Source: Streptomyces misionensis
GTDB lineage: Bacteria > Actinomycetota > Actinomycetes > Streptomycetales > Streptomycetaceae
NCBI RefSeq assembly: GCF_007896895.1
Contig: NZ_VOGW01000055.1
Span: forward strand, 37,601-101,600
DNA: 64,000 nt
Direction of reading: 5' to 3'
The translations under genes were made by a program, and so were the position numbers. How positions within the stretch are numbered: the stretch's first letter is position 1; the number at the start of each line of letters is the position of its first letter. The notes beneath the pieces were generated by a model, which was not told the origin of the DNA, did not search any database, and saw nothing but the letters and a program-made list of their open reading frames with translations. This document shows, one piece after another, positions 36,560 to 45,937 of this stretch.

Positions 36560-37234
36560 TCAGGGATCCCGGTCCTTGGTCGTCCCCGGCCGCCAATCGC
36601 GGCTGTTCGGCAGCTTCCAGCCCCAGTGGAACGCGGCCAGCCGCAGCGAGATACCGATCGTGATTCCGGCCAGGACGCCTACGGTGGGTACGCCGAACCG
36701 GCTGCAGACCACCATCACCGCGCTCACCACGATCGCGACGGTCGCGTACAGCGGTGCGCCGCCGAAGATGGAAGGGGTCCGCGCGAGCAGCAGGTCCCGG
36801 ATCGCACCGCCGCCGACCGCTGTGATGGTGCCCAGCAACACGGCCGGCAGCCACCCCAGGCCGACAGCGAGCGTCTTCTGCGCCCCAGCGACCGCCCAGA
36901 CGCTCAGCGCCGAGGCATCCAGGACGTTGAAGGCGCAACCGGACGCGTGGCGGCTCAGATCGGCTACGAAAGCCAGCAGGGTGCCGGCAGTGGCGACCGT
37001 GAGATAGGTGTAGTCGGTCAAGGCCACAGGTGTGCCGTGCTGCAGCAGAGTGTCGCGGAGGATTCCACCGCCCAGACCGGAGACGATGCCGATGACCAGG
37101 AAGCCGAACAGATCCAGACGACTGGCCCGGGCCAGCACCCCGCCAAGCGCGCCGTTGGCGAACACCCCGCTCAGGTCCAGCGCCCGGGTCAGCTCGGTCA
37201 CGCTCTCAGGCGACAACGACCGGGCCACAGACAC
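36560..37234 (-). CDS. TRIC-family (YadS/UPF0126) cation channel
   Basis: A 224-residue membrane protein with seven hydrophobic segments arranged as two three-helix repeats plus one. Each repeat has its signature at the helix break, GLGGGILRDTLL and AVGGGAIRDLLL, diagnostic of prokaryotic TRIC/UPF0126 proteins, which form trimeric potassium-permeable channels. It lies upstream of the amidohydrolase on the same strand with a gap of about 48 bp, so the two may be co-transcribed. Confidence 0.88.
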   Translation of the reverse strand: MSVARSLSPESVTELTRALDLSGVFANGALGGVLARASRLDLFGFLVIGIVSGLGGGILRDTLLQHGTPVALTDYTYLTVATAGTLLAFVADLSRHASGCAFNVLDASALSVWAVAGAQKTLAVGLGWLPAVLLGTITAVGGGAIRDLLLARTPSIFGGAPLYATVAIVVSAVMVVCSRFGVPTVGVLAGITIGISLRLAAFHWGWKLPNSRDWRPGTTKDRDP

Positions 37235-37406
37235 CAGCGTCTCCCTTCACACTTCCACCATCGAAACAGCCGAAGGTGCCACGCGCCCGCCGGGCATGGC
37301 ATGCGAGGCAGCTTCTCCGGCCACTGGTCGGCCGGACTGCGCCTGTGGCGTCCGTTCGCAGGTCGGGTGCCATGGGTGGGGAGATCCACTAAGCAGGTGT
37401 GGAGTC

Positions 37407-37431
37407 ACCCCCGAGCAGGGGGTCGGTTTTT
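37407..37431 (+). terminator. Rho-independent terminator without an obvious gene upstream
   Basis: Perfect 6-bp stem ACCCCC / GGGGGT with a 5-nt loop, followed by a CGG spacer and a run of five T. Orientation is plus. No plus-strand gene ends here, so it probably belonged to a deleted gene. Confidence 0.5.
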
Positions 37432-37482
37432 CAACGAGCGCCATTTTTCCGTACCGGGTACCCGGACGGCGCAGCGGGCCGA

Positions 37483-37599
37483 TGCTTCACCGACCCCGAC
37501 GATATCGCCGCACTGGCGCTCTTCCTCGCCTCCGACAGCGCCAAGTCCATCGCCGGGCAAACCATTCCCATCGACGGCGGCTCGAAGGCTGCGCAGTGA
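37483..37599 (+). pseudogene. Short-chain dehydrogenase, C-terminal remnant
   Basis: The final 38 residues of a classical SDR: FTDPDDIAALALFLASDSAK followed by IAGQTIPIDGG and a stop. The Rossmann domain and the Ser-Tyr-Lys catalytic part are absent, and the sequence upstream is unrelated. It is another deletion scar in this stretch. Confidence 0.65.
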
Positions 37600-38124
37600 C
37601 ACTCGACGGGAAGCGCTGTTGCAGCAGGGGGGCCGGCGGTAGCGCCAGCTCCTTTCGGAGCGTCGACCACTGTCCGTCGGTCACTACGGGCCGCCGGAAC
37701 GCTCGTGCCGGTCTCCCTCGGCAGGGCGCGATGGTGACGGGGGACACGCCGTGGGTAGCGGTATCTTCCGCGAGGCCCGCTGCCGAGCCAGCTCCGCGTG
37801 CTTTGCCCACGCTGGTCACGAGCCCAGGCCGTGTGCGAGCTTTTGGGAGCGATGGGCACGGCACTGGACGCTGCAGCGATCTGGCGGAGGATGTTGGCCG
37901 ACGTGCATGAGCGGGCGTGTGGTCGCCGGTATTCGAGTGCGGCTCGTCGGATCGGCGGTCGGGTGCGTGGCTTCGGTGCCCGGGGCGGTTGTACCCACGC
38001 TGCGCAAGGTTCGAGCGGCGGGCGGCCCAGGGCTCCCGAACCGGGCCCTGCCGCAGCCCAGCGGCGTGTGGCGGACGGGCCGTGCGCCACAATCGTCCCG
38101 GTGGCGTCCGGCAGGATACGGAGG
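37600..38124. other. 525 bp without recognisable gene
   Basis: Open frames exist on both strands but are Arg/Pro-rich and show no coherent protein family, start or ribosome-binding site. No repeats or hairpins of note were seen. It is probably eroded coding DNA between the SDR remnant and the MFS gene. Confidence 0.4.
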
Positions 38125-39771
38125 TCAGGGATGCACGGCGCCGGCAGCCGGTTCCGGCCCGTTGTCGTGACCGGGCTGGGCGGGCGCAGTCACATCCTGC
38201 CCGGCGGCACCGCGGGCGTGGAGGCCGACCATGCCGAAGGCGGTGAGCGCGCAGGCGACGGCGGCCGCCGCGCCGCATACCAGGAACGCGGTACCGAACC
38301 CGCTGCCAAGGGCGTCGAGGGCCAGACCGTGGGCAGCGGAGCCCGTGGCGCCGAGTGGCAGGCTGTTCACGGCGAGGGGACCGCCGGCTGCCGCGATCTC
38401 GTGTGCCGCCGCTGTTTGAGCGGTCGGCAGGCCGGCGTCGGAGAGGTTCGCCACGAAAGCCGACCCCGCGTTGCTGAGGGCCACCGCGCCGACCACGACC
38501 GGGCCAAGTGCGAAGCCGAGGTCACGCAGCATGTTGGTGGTGGCGCTGGCCATGCCGGCCAGGCTCGGGGGCACGCTATTCAGCGCCACGGCCGTCACGG
38601 AACTGACAGTCAGGGCGAAGCCGATGCCGATCAGCAGGGCGGGCACCACGAGCGCGCCGAGCCGGGGATCGGTGACGTCCAGCCGGGCGCACAGCAGACA
38701 GCCGACTGCTGTCAGGGCGAATCCCGAGGTCAGCAGCCAGGTCGGGGCTACCCGGTGCAGCAACCGCGAGACGACCGGGATGAGCAGGAAGGCGGGCCCC
38801 TGCAGGAGCAGGAAGGGGATCGCCACGCGGATGGGGTCCTGGTGCTGCACCGGGCCCAGCCACATGCTCGTCGCGAAGCAGGCGCCGAGGAAGGCGAACA
38901 TACCGATGACCGCCGCCGCGGAGGACACGGCGAAGGCGCGGTTGCGGAACAGCCGCAGGTCGAAGATCGGTGACTCGGCCCCCAGCTCCACCACGACGAA
39001 TCCCGCGAGGAAGACTGTGCCGAGAATGAGGGAGAGCATGACGGGCAGGGCGGTCCAGCCCGACTCGGGTCCCTCGACGGCGCCGTACAGCACCAGGATG
39101 AGGCCGAGGGCGAAGGTGGTCTGACCGGCCACGTCGAGCCTGCGGCCCTCGGGTGCTTTCGACTCGGTGGCCAGCGCCACGGTGAGCACCATGCTGACCA
39201 GGGCGAGGCCGACGAGCACCCAGAAGGAGCCGCGCCACGACCCGACTTTGGCGAACATGCCGCCGAGCAGGGGGGAGACGGCGGCGCCGGCGGACAGGAA
39301 CCCGCTCCAGACCGCGACGGCGTGCGCCCGCTGCCGCATGTCGCGGGTGACGGCGGTCAGTGCGGTGAGCGAACCCGGGAACATGGCCCCGGCGCCCAGT
39401 CCGTTCAGAGCGGCGCCGAGCCAGAGCACCTGGACGGTGGGGGCCAGCGCGGCGACGGTGCTGCCGGCGGCGACCAGAGCAGTGCCCGCAACGACGAGCC
39501 TGCGGCGTCCGAACAGGTCGCCGAGGACGCCGAAGGTGAACTCGAAGCACACCACCGAGATCATGAACGCGGCGGTGATCCAGGTGAGTTGCGAGCCGTG
39601 GGTGTTCAGGTCCTGCTGGAACAGTCCGTTCAGCGAGGCCGGCAGCGCGTTCGCGACCTGGGCCACGAAGACCGCGCCGCAGGCGGCAGCCAATGTTCCC
39701 GCGTAGCCCGGCTTCCGGGCGGCCCCCGCGGTTGGGCCCGGGGACGTCGCAGTCCCGTTGTTGAGCGTCAT
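38125..39771 (-). CDS. MFS efflux transporter, DHA2 (14-helix) type
   Basis: A 548-residue drug:H+ antiporter of the EmrB/QacA group. Motif A is GDLFGRRRLVVAG after the second helix, motif C-like glycine-rich sequence is in GFLSAGAAVSPLLGG, and about 14 helices follow. ATG 39771 has GGGAGA eight bases upstream. It is encoded downstream of, and in the same direction as, the IclR regulator with a 210-bp gap. It may export aromatic acids or be regulated with the neighbouring catabolic genes; neither is shown by sequence. Confidence 0.88.
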   Translation of the reverse strand: MTLNNGTATSPGPTAGAARKPGYAGTLAAACGAVFVAQVANALPASLNGLFQQDLNTHGSQLTWITAAFMISVVCFEFTFGVLGDLFGRRRLVVAGTALVAAGSTVAALAPTVQVLWLGAALNGLGAGAMFPGSLTALTAVTRDMRQRAHAVAVWSGFLSAGAAVSPLLGGMFAKVGSWRGSFWVLVGLALVSMVLTVALATESKAPEGRRLDVAGQTTFALGLILVLYGAVEGPESGWTALPVMLSLILGTVFLAGFVVVELGAESPIFDLRLFRNRAFAVSSAAAVIGMFAFLGACFATSMWLGPVQHQDPIRVAIPFLLLQGPAFLLIPVVSRLLHRVAPTWLLTSGFALTAVGCLLCARLDVTDPRLGALVVPALLIGIGFALTVSSVTAVALNSVPPSLAGMASATTNMLRDLGFALGPVVVGAVALSNAGSAFVANLSDAGLPTAQTAAAHEIAAAGGPLAVNSLPLGATGSAAHGLALDALGSGFGTAFLVCGAAAAVACALTAFGMVGLHARGAAGQDVTAPAQPGHDNGPEPAAGAVHP

Positions 39772-39980
39772 CGCTGATTCTCCCTGACTGGAACTTCGGG
39801 TCTCCCGGAAGCGGGAACCCGAAGCGTGGAAGCGCTCGGCTCCGCGCACGCGGTGGGGGAAAGGGCACGTCGCGCGTCCGGCGTGGTGCCGTGGAGAATG
39901 ACACTTTGCTTTACGTCACGTCAAGGAAATGTGCGTGAGGTAGAGACACTGTTCTTCAAGTAAGGGTGGCGGGTGGGGCT

Positions 39981-40756
39981 TTACGGCTGGCCCGCCCAGT
40001 CCTCTTCCAGGGCGTGCGCCGCGGCCTCCAGCGTGGCGACCAGCGAGCGCAGGCGCTGCGGGTCGTAGCGCACGCTGGGCATCGAGACGGAAAGGCCGGC
40101 CAGCGCGGTGCCGTCCCGGCCGCGCACCAGGACGCCGACGGCACGAGACCGCGCTCGGACCGCTCCTTGTTGACGGCGAAACCGTTGCGGCGCAGGCGTC
40201 TGAGCTCCGTCCGCAGCCGCGCGAGGTCGGGGCGGTCGGCCGGGCGGTCGCGGTAGCGCTCGGGGGCGTAAACGTTCTCCAGCTCCTCGTCGGTCAGGTG
40301 GGCGAGCAGGAGGAGTCCCGCCGTGGTGCGGTGGGCGGGGAAGACCATCCCCTCCCGGGACCCGACCCGAAGGGCCTGTCGGCACTCGACGCTGGCGATG
40401 AAGCGCACCGTCTCCCCGGTGCGCACGATCAGGTTCGCCGTCTCGTCGAGGAGATCGACGACCCGATGCAGGTGAGGAAGAGCCACCGTGCGCAGCAGTG
40501 ACACGAGCGACTGGGAGTGAGCGGCCAGCTCCAGCACCGGGCCCGCGCGGTAGACGCGGTCCTCGCCCCGCACGGCGAAGTCCCGGTAGACGAGCATCGC
40601 CAGGATGCGGTGGGCCGTCGACCGGGCGACACCCAGGCGCTCCGCGAGCTCCGCCACGGTCGCGCCGCCCTCCATCTGCAAGATGGCCGCCGCTCGCAGC
40701 GCGTGGTCCACGCTGGCGATGGGATAGGGCGGCGGAGTCTTCAGCGGCTTGTCCAT
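39981..40756 (-). pseudogene. IclR-family regulator, interrupted by a one-base frameshift
   Basis: Starts MDKPLKTPPPYPIASVDHA. The winged-helix domain has GGATVAELAERLGVARSTAH, and the effector domain includes GSREGMVFPAHRTTAGLLLL. After NKERSERGLV near 40150 the frame turns to Arg/Pro-rich nonsense. The expected continuation (AVGVLVRGRDGTALAGLSV, then QRLRSLVATLEAAAHALEED) is in the neighbouring frame and ends at 39981. One missing base in GGTCTCGTGCCGTCGG explains this, either a real mutation or a sequencing error in GC-rich DNA. The DNA-binding domain would survive. It is divergent from the gentisate operon, so it is its probable regulator. Confidence 0.8.
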
Positions 40757-40779
40757 CGCGACCCTCCCGACCCTCCGGA

Positions 40780-40796
40780 ATTCTGCTATGCAGAAT
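40780..40796. promoter_or_regulatory. Inverted repeat, candidate IclR operator
   Basis: Perfect 7-bp arms ATTCTGC / GCAGAAT around a TAT centre, in the 64 bp between the divergent IclR and dioxygenase starts. Size and position fit an IclR-type operator controlling both genes. Another possible start of the dioxygenase (ATG 40788) lies inside it, which makes that start unlikely. Confidence 0.55.
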
Positions 40797-40820
40797 CCCC
40801 ATGTTCCATCCACAGACGCC

Positions 40821-42004
40821 ATGCACGCTGACTCCGTGACTGAGTCCTCCCTCACCCAAGACATCGCCACGGGCTTCCCGGTGCGGCTCCAGGCCGTCGC
40901 CGCGGAGGGGCAGCCCGAGGTCACCCCAGAGCTCGAGGAGCTGTACCGGGGCTTCGAGCAGGAGCTGCTCGTCCCGCTGTGGACCGAGATCGGCGACCTG
41001 ATGCCGGCCCACCCACGCTCGCGCGCCGTGCCGCACCTGTGGCGCTGGGAGCGGCTGCGCGAGCTGGCCGCACAGGCCGGAGACATCGTGCCGGTCGGGA
41101 GGGGCGGGGAACGCCGCGCGATCGCGCTGGCCAACCCGTCGCTCGGCGGCAGGCCCTTCGCCACGCCGACGCTGTGGGCGGCCATCCAGTACCTGATGCC
41201 CGGTGAGGACGCGCCCGAGCACCGGCACACCCAGCACGCCTTTCGCTTCGTCGTCGAGGGCTCGGGCGTGTGGACGGTCGTCGAGGGCGACCCTGTGCCC
41301 ATGAACCGGGGCGACTTCCTGCCGCAGGCCGGCTGGAACTGGCACGCCCACCACAACGCCACCAGCGAGCCGATGGCCTGGATCGACGGCCTGGACATCC
41401 CGTTCCAGTACGTCACCGAGGCGCAGTTCTTCGAGTTCGGCCGCGACGAGATCGGCGACGCCGAGCGGATCACCCCCGAGCGGTCCCGCTCCGAGCGGCT
41501 GTGGGCCCACCCCGGCCTGCGCCCGCTGTCGGCCACCCCGGCCACCCCGGCCACTCCGGGCAGCCCGCTGCTGTCATACAAGTGGCAGTACACCGACGCC
41601 GCGCTGGCCGACCAGCTGCTGCTGGAGAAGGAGGGCTTCGGCGGCACCATCGAGCCTGGGCACGCCGCCGTGCGCTATTCCAACCCGCACGACGGCTCCG
41701 ACGTCCTGCCGACGATCCGCGCCGAGTTCCACCGCGTCGCCCGCGGCGCCGAGACCGCCCCGGTGCGGAGACCGGCTCGTCCGTCTACCAGGTCTTCGAC
41801 GGCTCCGGCGTGGTCACCGTCGGCGACACGTCCTGGACGGTCACGCGCGGCGACCTGTTCGTCGTCCCGTCCTGGGAGCCGTTCTCCGTGAAGTCCGAGG
41901 CCGGTGACTCCGACTCCGACGCCGGCGCCCTCGACCTATTCCGTTTCTCAGACGCGCCCGTCTTCGAGGCGCTGAAGCTCGACCGCACCCAGAAGGACCG
42001 CTGA
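40821..42004 (+). pseudogene. Gentisate 1,2-dioxygenase, interrupted by a one-base frameshift
   Basis: A bicupin ring-cleavage enzyme that converts gentisate to maleylpyruvate with Fe(II). The first cupin has the metal site in HRHTQHAFRFVVEGSG followed by the GDFLPQAGWNWHAHHN region. The second cupin should read GSSVYQVFDGSGVVTVGD and DLFVVPSWEPF. That part is in a different frame: the first frame turns to Ser/Pro-rich nonsense after TAPV near 41765, while the correct one runs to TGA 42004. A single missing base in CCGGTGCGGAGACCGG accounts for it. Start ATG 40821 is by position only. It is the first gene of the catabolic operon. If the frameshift is real, the enzyme loses its second cupin and the operon cannot complete ring cleavage. 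Confidence 0.85.
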
Positions 42005-42006
42005 CC

Positions 42007-42834
42007 ATGAAGCTCGCCACCCTCCGCACCGCCGACGGCACCCGGGCGGTCCGCCTCGACGGCGACACTCTCGTCGACCTCGGCTACGCCGACCTGGGCG
42101 AGCTGTTCGCCGAGGATGACTGGCTGGGCAAGGCCGCCACCACGTCCGGCACCGCCTACCCCGTCGAGGGCGCCGACTTCGCGCCGGTCGTCCCGAACCC
42201 CTCCAAGGTCGTCTGTGTCGGCCACAACTACACCAACCACATCAAGGAGATGGGCCGGGACCTGCCCAGCCACCCGACCCTGTTCCCGAAGTTCGCCGAG
42301 ACCCTGATCGGCGCGAATGACGACATCGCCAAGCCGGCCGAGACCGACTCCCTGGACTGGGAGGTCGAACTGGCCGTCGTCATCGGCAAGCAGGTCCGGC
42401 GCGCCGACGAGCAGCAGGCCGCCGACGCCATCGCCGGCTTCACCGTCATGAACGACATCTCGCTGCGCGACTGGCAGTTCCGCACCATCGAGTGGACCCA
42501 GGGAAAGATCTGGGAGGCCACCACCCCGCTCGGACCGTACGTCGTCACCCCCGACGACGTCGGCGGCGTACGCCCCGCGCTCAAGGTGAAGACGGTCGTC
42601 GACGGCGAGGTCATGCAGCAGGACGACACCGGCACGCTGCTGTTCGACCCGGTCTTCCTCGTCCAGTACATCTCCACCGTCATCACGCTGAAGCCCGGCG
42701 ACGTCATCGCCACCGGCACCCCGGCCGGCGTCGGCAACGCCCGCGACCCGAAGGTCTTCCTGCTGCCCGGCCAGACCGTCGTCACGGAGATCGCCGGCCT
42801 CGGCGCCTGCACCAACAATGTGGTCGAGGGATGA
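42007..42834 (+). CDS. Fumarylpyruvate hydrolase (FAH family)
   Basis: A 275-residue fumarylacetoacetase-fold hydrolase. It contains KVVCVGHNYTNHIKEMG, the metal-binding residues in DWEVELAVVIGK, DISLRDWQ, and the C-terminal signature ITLKPGDVIATGTPAGVG. In a gentisate operon the role is cleavage of fumarylpyruvate to fumarate and pyruvate, the last step. It starts two bases after the dioxygenase stop and overlaps the isomerase start by ATGA. Confidence 0.92.
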   Translation: MKLATLRTADGTRAVRLDGDTLVDLGYADLGELFAEDDWLGKAATTSGTAYPVEGADFAPVVPNPSKVVCVGHNYTNHIKEMGRDLPSHPTLFPKFAETLIGANDDIAKPAETDSLDWEVELAVVIGKQVRRADEQQAADAIAGFTVMNDISLRDWQFRTIEWTQGKIWEATTPLGPYVVTPDDVGGVRPALKVKTVVDGEVMQQDDTGTLLFDPVFLVQYISTVITLKPGDVIATGTPAGVGNARDPKVFLLPGQTVVTEIAGLGACTNNVVEG

Positions 42835-43466
42835 CCGACGCCCCCCGCACCCTCAAGGACGCCCGCGCCTGGGCCAGTACCGGAACCGAACTGTTGCTCG
42901 ACGCCGTCGCGGGCCTGGACGAGGACGCCTTCTCGGCGCCCAGCGTGCTGCCGGACTGGACGCGCAAGCACCTGGTGGCGCACGTCGCCGCCAACGCCGA
43001 CGCGCTCGGCAACCTGGTGTGCTGGGCGGCCACCGGCGAGGAGAGGCCCATGTACGCCTCCGCCGAGGAGCGCGCCGCCGGCATCGCCAAGGGCCCCACC
43101 CTGTCGGCCGACGAGCTGCGCTCCTGGCTGACGGACTCCGCGCAGAAGCTCGCCGCCGGACTGGACGGGCTCACCGAGGAGCAGTGGGGCCACCAGGTCG
43201 TCACCGCCCAGGGCCGAACCGTGCCCGCCACCGAACTGCCGTGGGTGCGCGCCCGCGAGGTCTGCGTCCACGCCGTCGACCTCGGCACCGGCGTCGTCAC
43301 CTTCGCCGACCTGCCGAAGGGCTTCCTTGCCGCGCTCGTCGCCGAGATCCAGGCGAAGCGCGGCCTCGCCGAGCTGCCCGACGGCCCTCTGCCGGAGGTC
43401 GCCGCCTGGCTGGCGGGCCGGCCCCACTCGCTCACCCACGCCCCCGAGCTCGGCCCCTGGCTGTAG
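42831..43466 (+). CDS. Mycothiol-dependent maleylpyruvate isomerase
   Basis: A 211-residue DinB-like four-helix protein of the actinobacterial maleylpyruvate isomerase family: LLDAVAGLDEDAFSAPSVLP, the metal-site His in RKHLVAHVAANADAL, and a second metal region REVCVHAVDLG. It isomerises maleylpyruvate to fumarylpyruvate with mycothiol as cofactor, the step between its two upstream neighbours' reactions. ATG 42831 overlaps the hydrolase stop. Confidence 0.92.
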   Translation: MTDAPRTLKDARAWASTGTELLLDAVAGLDEDAFSAPSVLPDWTRKHLVAHVAANADALGNLVCWAATGEERPMYASAEERAAGIAKGPTLSADELRSWLTDSAQKLAAGLDGLTEEQWGHQVVTAQGRTVPATELPWVRAREVCVHAVDLGTGVVTFADLPKGFLAALVAEIQAKRGLAELPDGPLPEVAAWLAGRPHSLTHAPELGPWL

Positions 43467-43478
43467 AGGAGTGCACTC

Positions 43479-44747
43479 ATGTCCCATCCAGATGTGATCG
43501 TCGTCGGCGGCGGCATCGGCGGCCTCGGCGCCGCCTTCTCGCTCACCCGCCAGGGCCTCGCCGTCCGCCTGCTGGAGAGCGCCCCCGCCTTCGGCGAGGT
43601 CGGCGCCGGCATCCAGCTCGCCCCCAACTGCACCCGCATCCTCGACGACTACGGCCTCCTCGACGAGGCCAAGAGCCTAGGCGTCGTCCCCGACGCGATG
43701 GTCATGCGGGACGCCGTCGACGGCGAGGAGCTCACCCGCCTCGACCTGCGCGACCTGGAGAGCCGTTACGGCTACCCCTACCTGGTCATCCACCGCAGCG
43801 ACCTGCACGGCCTGCTGCTGCGCGCCTGCGAGCGCGCCGGGGTCGAGCTGATCAACGACGCCCAGGTGACCTCGTACGAGAACACCGACGGCGGGGCCCG
43901 CGTGACCGTCGCCTCCGGCGCGACCCACGAGGCCGGCATGGTGATCGCCGCCGACGGCCTGCACTCGGCCGCCCGCAAGCTGTTCGCGCACGACCAGCCC
44001 GTGTCCTCGGCGTACGTCGCCTACCGCGGCACCGTCCCCGCCGAGCAGCAGCGCGTGCGGTCCGTCGACCTCAGCGAGGTCGTCGTGTACATCGGCCCCC
44101 GCTGCCACTTCGTCCACTACGGCCTGCGCGGCGGCGAGATGCTCAACCAGGTCGCCGTCTTCGAGTCACCCAAGGCGCTCGCCGGCCGCGACGACTGGGG
44201 CACGCCCGACGAGCTCGACGCCGCCTTCGCCGGCACCTGCGGCTTCGTCCGCGACGGACTGCCCTTCATGTGGCGGGACAAGTGGTGGCGGATGTTCGAC
44301 CGGAACCCCATCATGCAGTGGGTGCACGGCCGGATCGCCCTCCTCGGCGACTCCGCGCACCCTCCGCTGCAGTACATCGCGCAGGGCGCCATCATGGCCA
44401 TCGAGGACGGCTGGGTGCTGGGCGAGCACGTCGCCCGCAACCGGGCCGGGGACGGCACGGTCGACTGGGCGGCCGCGCTCGCCGCGTACGAGGCCGTCCG
44501 GCCGGAGCACTGCCGCCGGGTGCTGACCACGTCCCGCAAGTGGGGCGAACTGTGGCACCTCGACGGTCTCGCCCGCGAGCAGCGCAACGCCCTGCTGCGC
44601 GCCCGCGACACCTACGACTACTCCTTCACGGACTGGCTGTACGGGCCGACCGCCCTGACGCCGGACCAGGAACCGGAGATGTTCACGCCGATCCCGCTCT
44701 CCTCGGCGGCCGTCGGCGAGGCAGCCCTCGCCGGGGGCGCGGCATGA
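43479..44747 (+). CDS. FAD monooxygenase, probable 3-hydroxybenzoate 6-hydroxylase
   Basis: A 422-residue class A flavoprotein hydroxylase. FAD-binding GxGxxG is in VVGGGIGGLGAAFSL, the DG motif is in IAADGLHSAARK, and the FAD phosphate motif is GDSAHPPLQYIAQGA. The organisation with gentisate dioxygenase and the long C-terminal region (YDYSFTDWLYGP) match 3-hydroxybenzoate 6-monooxygenases, which make gentisate from 3-hydroxybenzoate using NADH. A salicylate 5-hydroxylase-like role is possible. It has RBS GAGG shortly before ATG 43479 and overlaps the thiolase by ATGA. Confidence 0.88.
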   Translation: MSHPDVIVVGGGIGGLGAAFSLTRQGLAVRLLESAPAFGEVGAGIQLAPNCTRILDDYGLLDEAKSLGVVPDAMVMRDAVDGEELTRLDLRDLESRYGYPYLVIHRSDLHGLLLRACERAGVELINDAQVTSYENTDGGARVTVASGATHEAGMVIAADGLHSAARKLFAHDQPVSSAYVAYRGTVPAEQQRVRSVDLSEVVVYIGPRCHFVHYGLRGGEMLNQVAVFESPKALAGRDDWGTPDELDAAFAGTCGFVRDGLPFMWRDKWWRMFDRNPIMQWVHGRIALLGDSAHPPLQYIAQGAIMAIEDGWVLGEHVARNRAGDGTVDWAAALAAYEAVRPEHCRRVLTTSRKWGELWHLDGLAREQRNALLRARDTYDYSFTDWLYGPTALTPDQEPEMFTPIPLSSAAVGEAALAGGAA

Positions 44748-45937
44748 GCGACGCCTACCTCTACGCGGCGGCCCGCACCCCGTTCGGCCGGTTCGGCGGC
44801 GCGCTCGCCGGGGTGCGGCCCGACGACCTCGCCGCGACCGCGCTGACCGGCCTGCTCGACAGGACCCCGGACCTGGACCGCGCCGCGATCGGCGACGTGG
44901 TGTGGGGCAACGCCAACGGCGCCGGCGAGGACAACCGCAACGTCGGCCGGATGGCTGCGCTGCTGGCCGGACTGCCGGTGAGCGTGCCCGCCACGACCGT
45001 GAACCGGCTGTGCGGCTCCAGCCTCGACGCGGCGATCATCGCCTCCCGCGCATTGGAGTCCGGCGACGCGGACATCGTCGTCGCCGGTGGCGTGGAGTCC
45101 ATGACCCGCGCCCCCTGGGTGCTGCCCAAACCGGACCGGGCCTTCCCCGCCCGCGACGTCACGGCCGTCTCCACCACCCTCGGCTGGCGGCTGGTGAACC
45201 CCGTGATGCCGAAGGAGTGGACGGTCTCGCTGGGCGAGTGCAATGAACTGCTTCAGGAGAAGTTCTCCCTCTCCCGCGAACGCCAGGACGCGTTCGCGGT
45301 GCGCTCGCACCGCCTCGCGGCCGCCGCCTGGGACGAGGGCTTCTACGACGACCTGGTCGTGCCGGTGGACGGACTCGCCCGCGACGAGGGCATCCGCCCG
45401 GGCACCTCCCTGGAGAAGCTGGCGGCCCTGAAGCCGTCGTTCCGCCCGGACGGGACGATCACCGCGGGCAACGCCTCACCGCTGAGCGACGGCGCCTCGG
45501 CCCTCCTGCTGGGCACCGCCGCCGCGGCCGGCCGGATCGGCCGGGACCCCGTGGCCCGGGTCGCCGGGCGCGGTGTGCACGCGGTCGAACCACAGATGTT
45601 CGGCTACGCCCCCGTGGAGGCCGCCGAGAAGGCGCTGCGCCGGGCCGGCATCGGCTGGGCCGACGTCGGCGCGGTAGAGCTGAACGAGGCGTTCGCGGTC
45701 CAGTCGCTGGCCTGCGTAGACGCCTGGGACGTGGACCCGGAGAGCGTCAACACCCGCGGCGGGGCCATCGCCCTCGGGCACCCCCTGGGCGCCTCCGGCG
45801 GCCGCCTCCTCGGCACGCTGGCCGCGGTGCTGCGCGAACGGCGCCGGCGTTGGGGCCTCGCGGCCATCTGCATCGGAGTGGGCCAGGCCCTCGCCGTCGT
45901 CCTGGAGAACGTGACTGACGAGGTGAGCCTGGGATGA
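44744..45937 (+). CDS. Acetyl-CoA acetyltransferase / 3-oxoadipyl-CoA thiolase
   Basis: A 397-residue thiolase. The acyl-binding Cys is in NRLCGSSLDA, the substrate loop GGVESMTRAPWV resembles 3-oxoadipyl-CoA thiolases, NEAFAVQ and GGAIALGHPLGASG are intact, and the second Cys is in AICIGVGQ. With the following CoA-transferase it would carry out the end of the beta-ketoadipate route, giving succinyl-CoA and acetyl-CoA. No ring-cleavage enzyme of that route is in this window. It is coupled at both ends by four-base overlaps. Confidence 0.9.
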   Translation: MSDAYLYAAARTPFGRFGGALAGVRPDDLAATALTGLLDRTPDLDRAAIGDVVWGNANGAGEDNRNVGRMAALLAGLPVSVPATTVNRLCGSSLDAAIIASRALESGDADIVVAGGVESMTRAPWVLPKPDRAFPARDVTAVSTTLGWRLVNPVMPKEWTVSLGECNELLQEKFSLSRERQDAFAVRSHRLAAAAWDEGFYDDLVVPVDGLARDEGIRPGTSLEKLAALKPSFRPDGTITAGNASPLSDGASALLLGTAAAAGRIGRDPVARVAGRGVHAVEPQMFGYAPVEAAEKALRRAGIGWADVGAVELNEAFAVQSLACVDAWDVDPESVNTRGGAIALGHPLGASGGRLLGTLAAVLRERRRRWGLAAICIGVGQALAVVLENVTDEVSLG

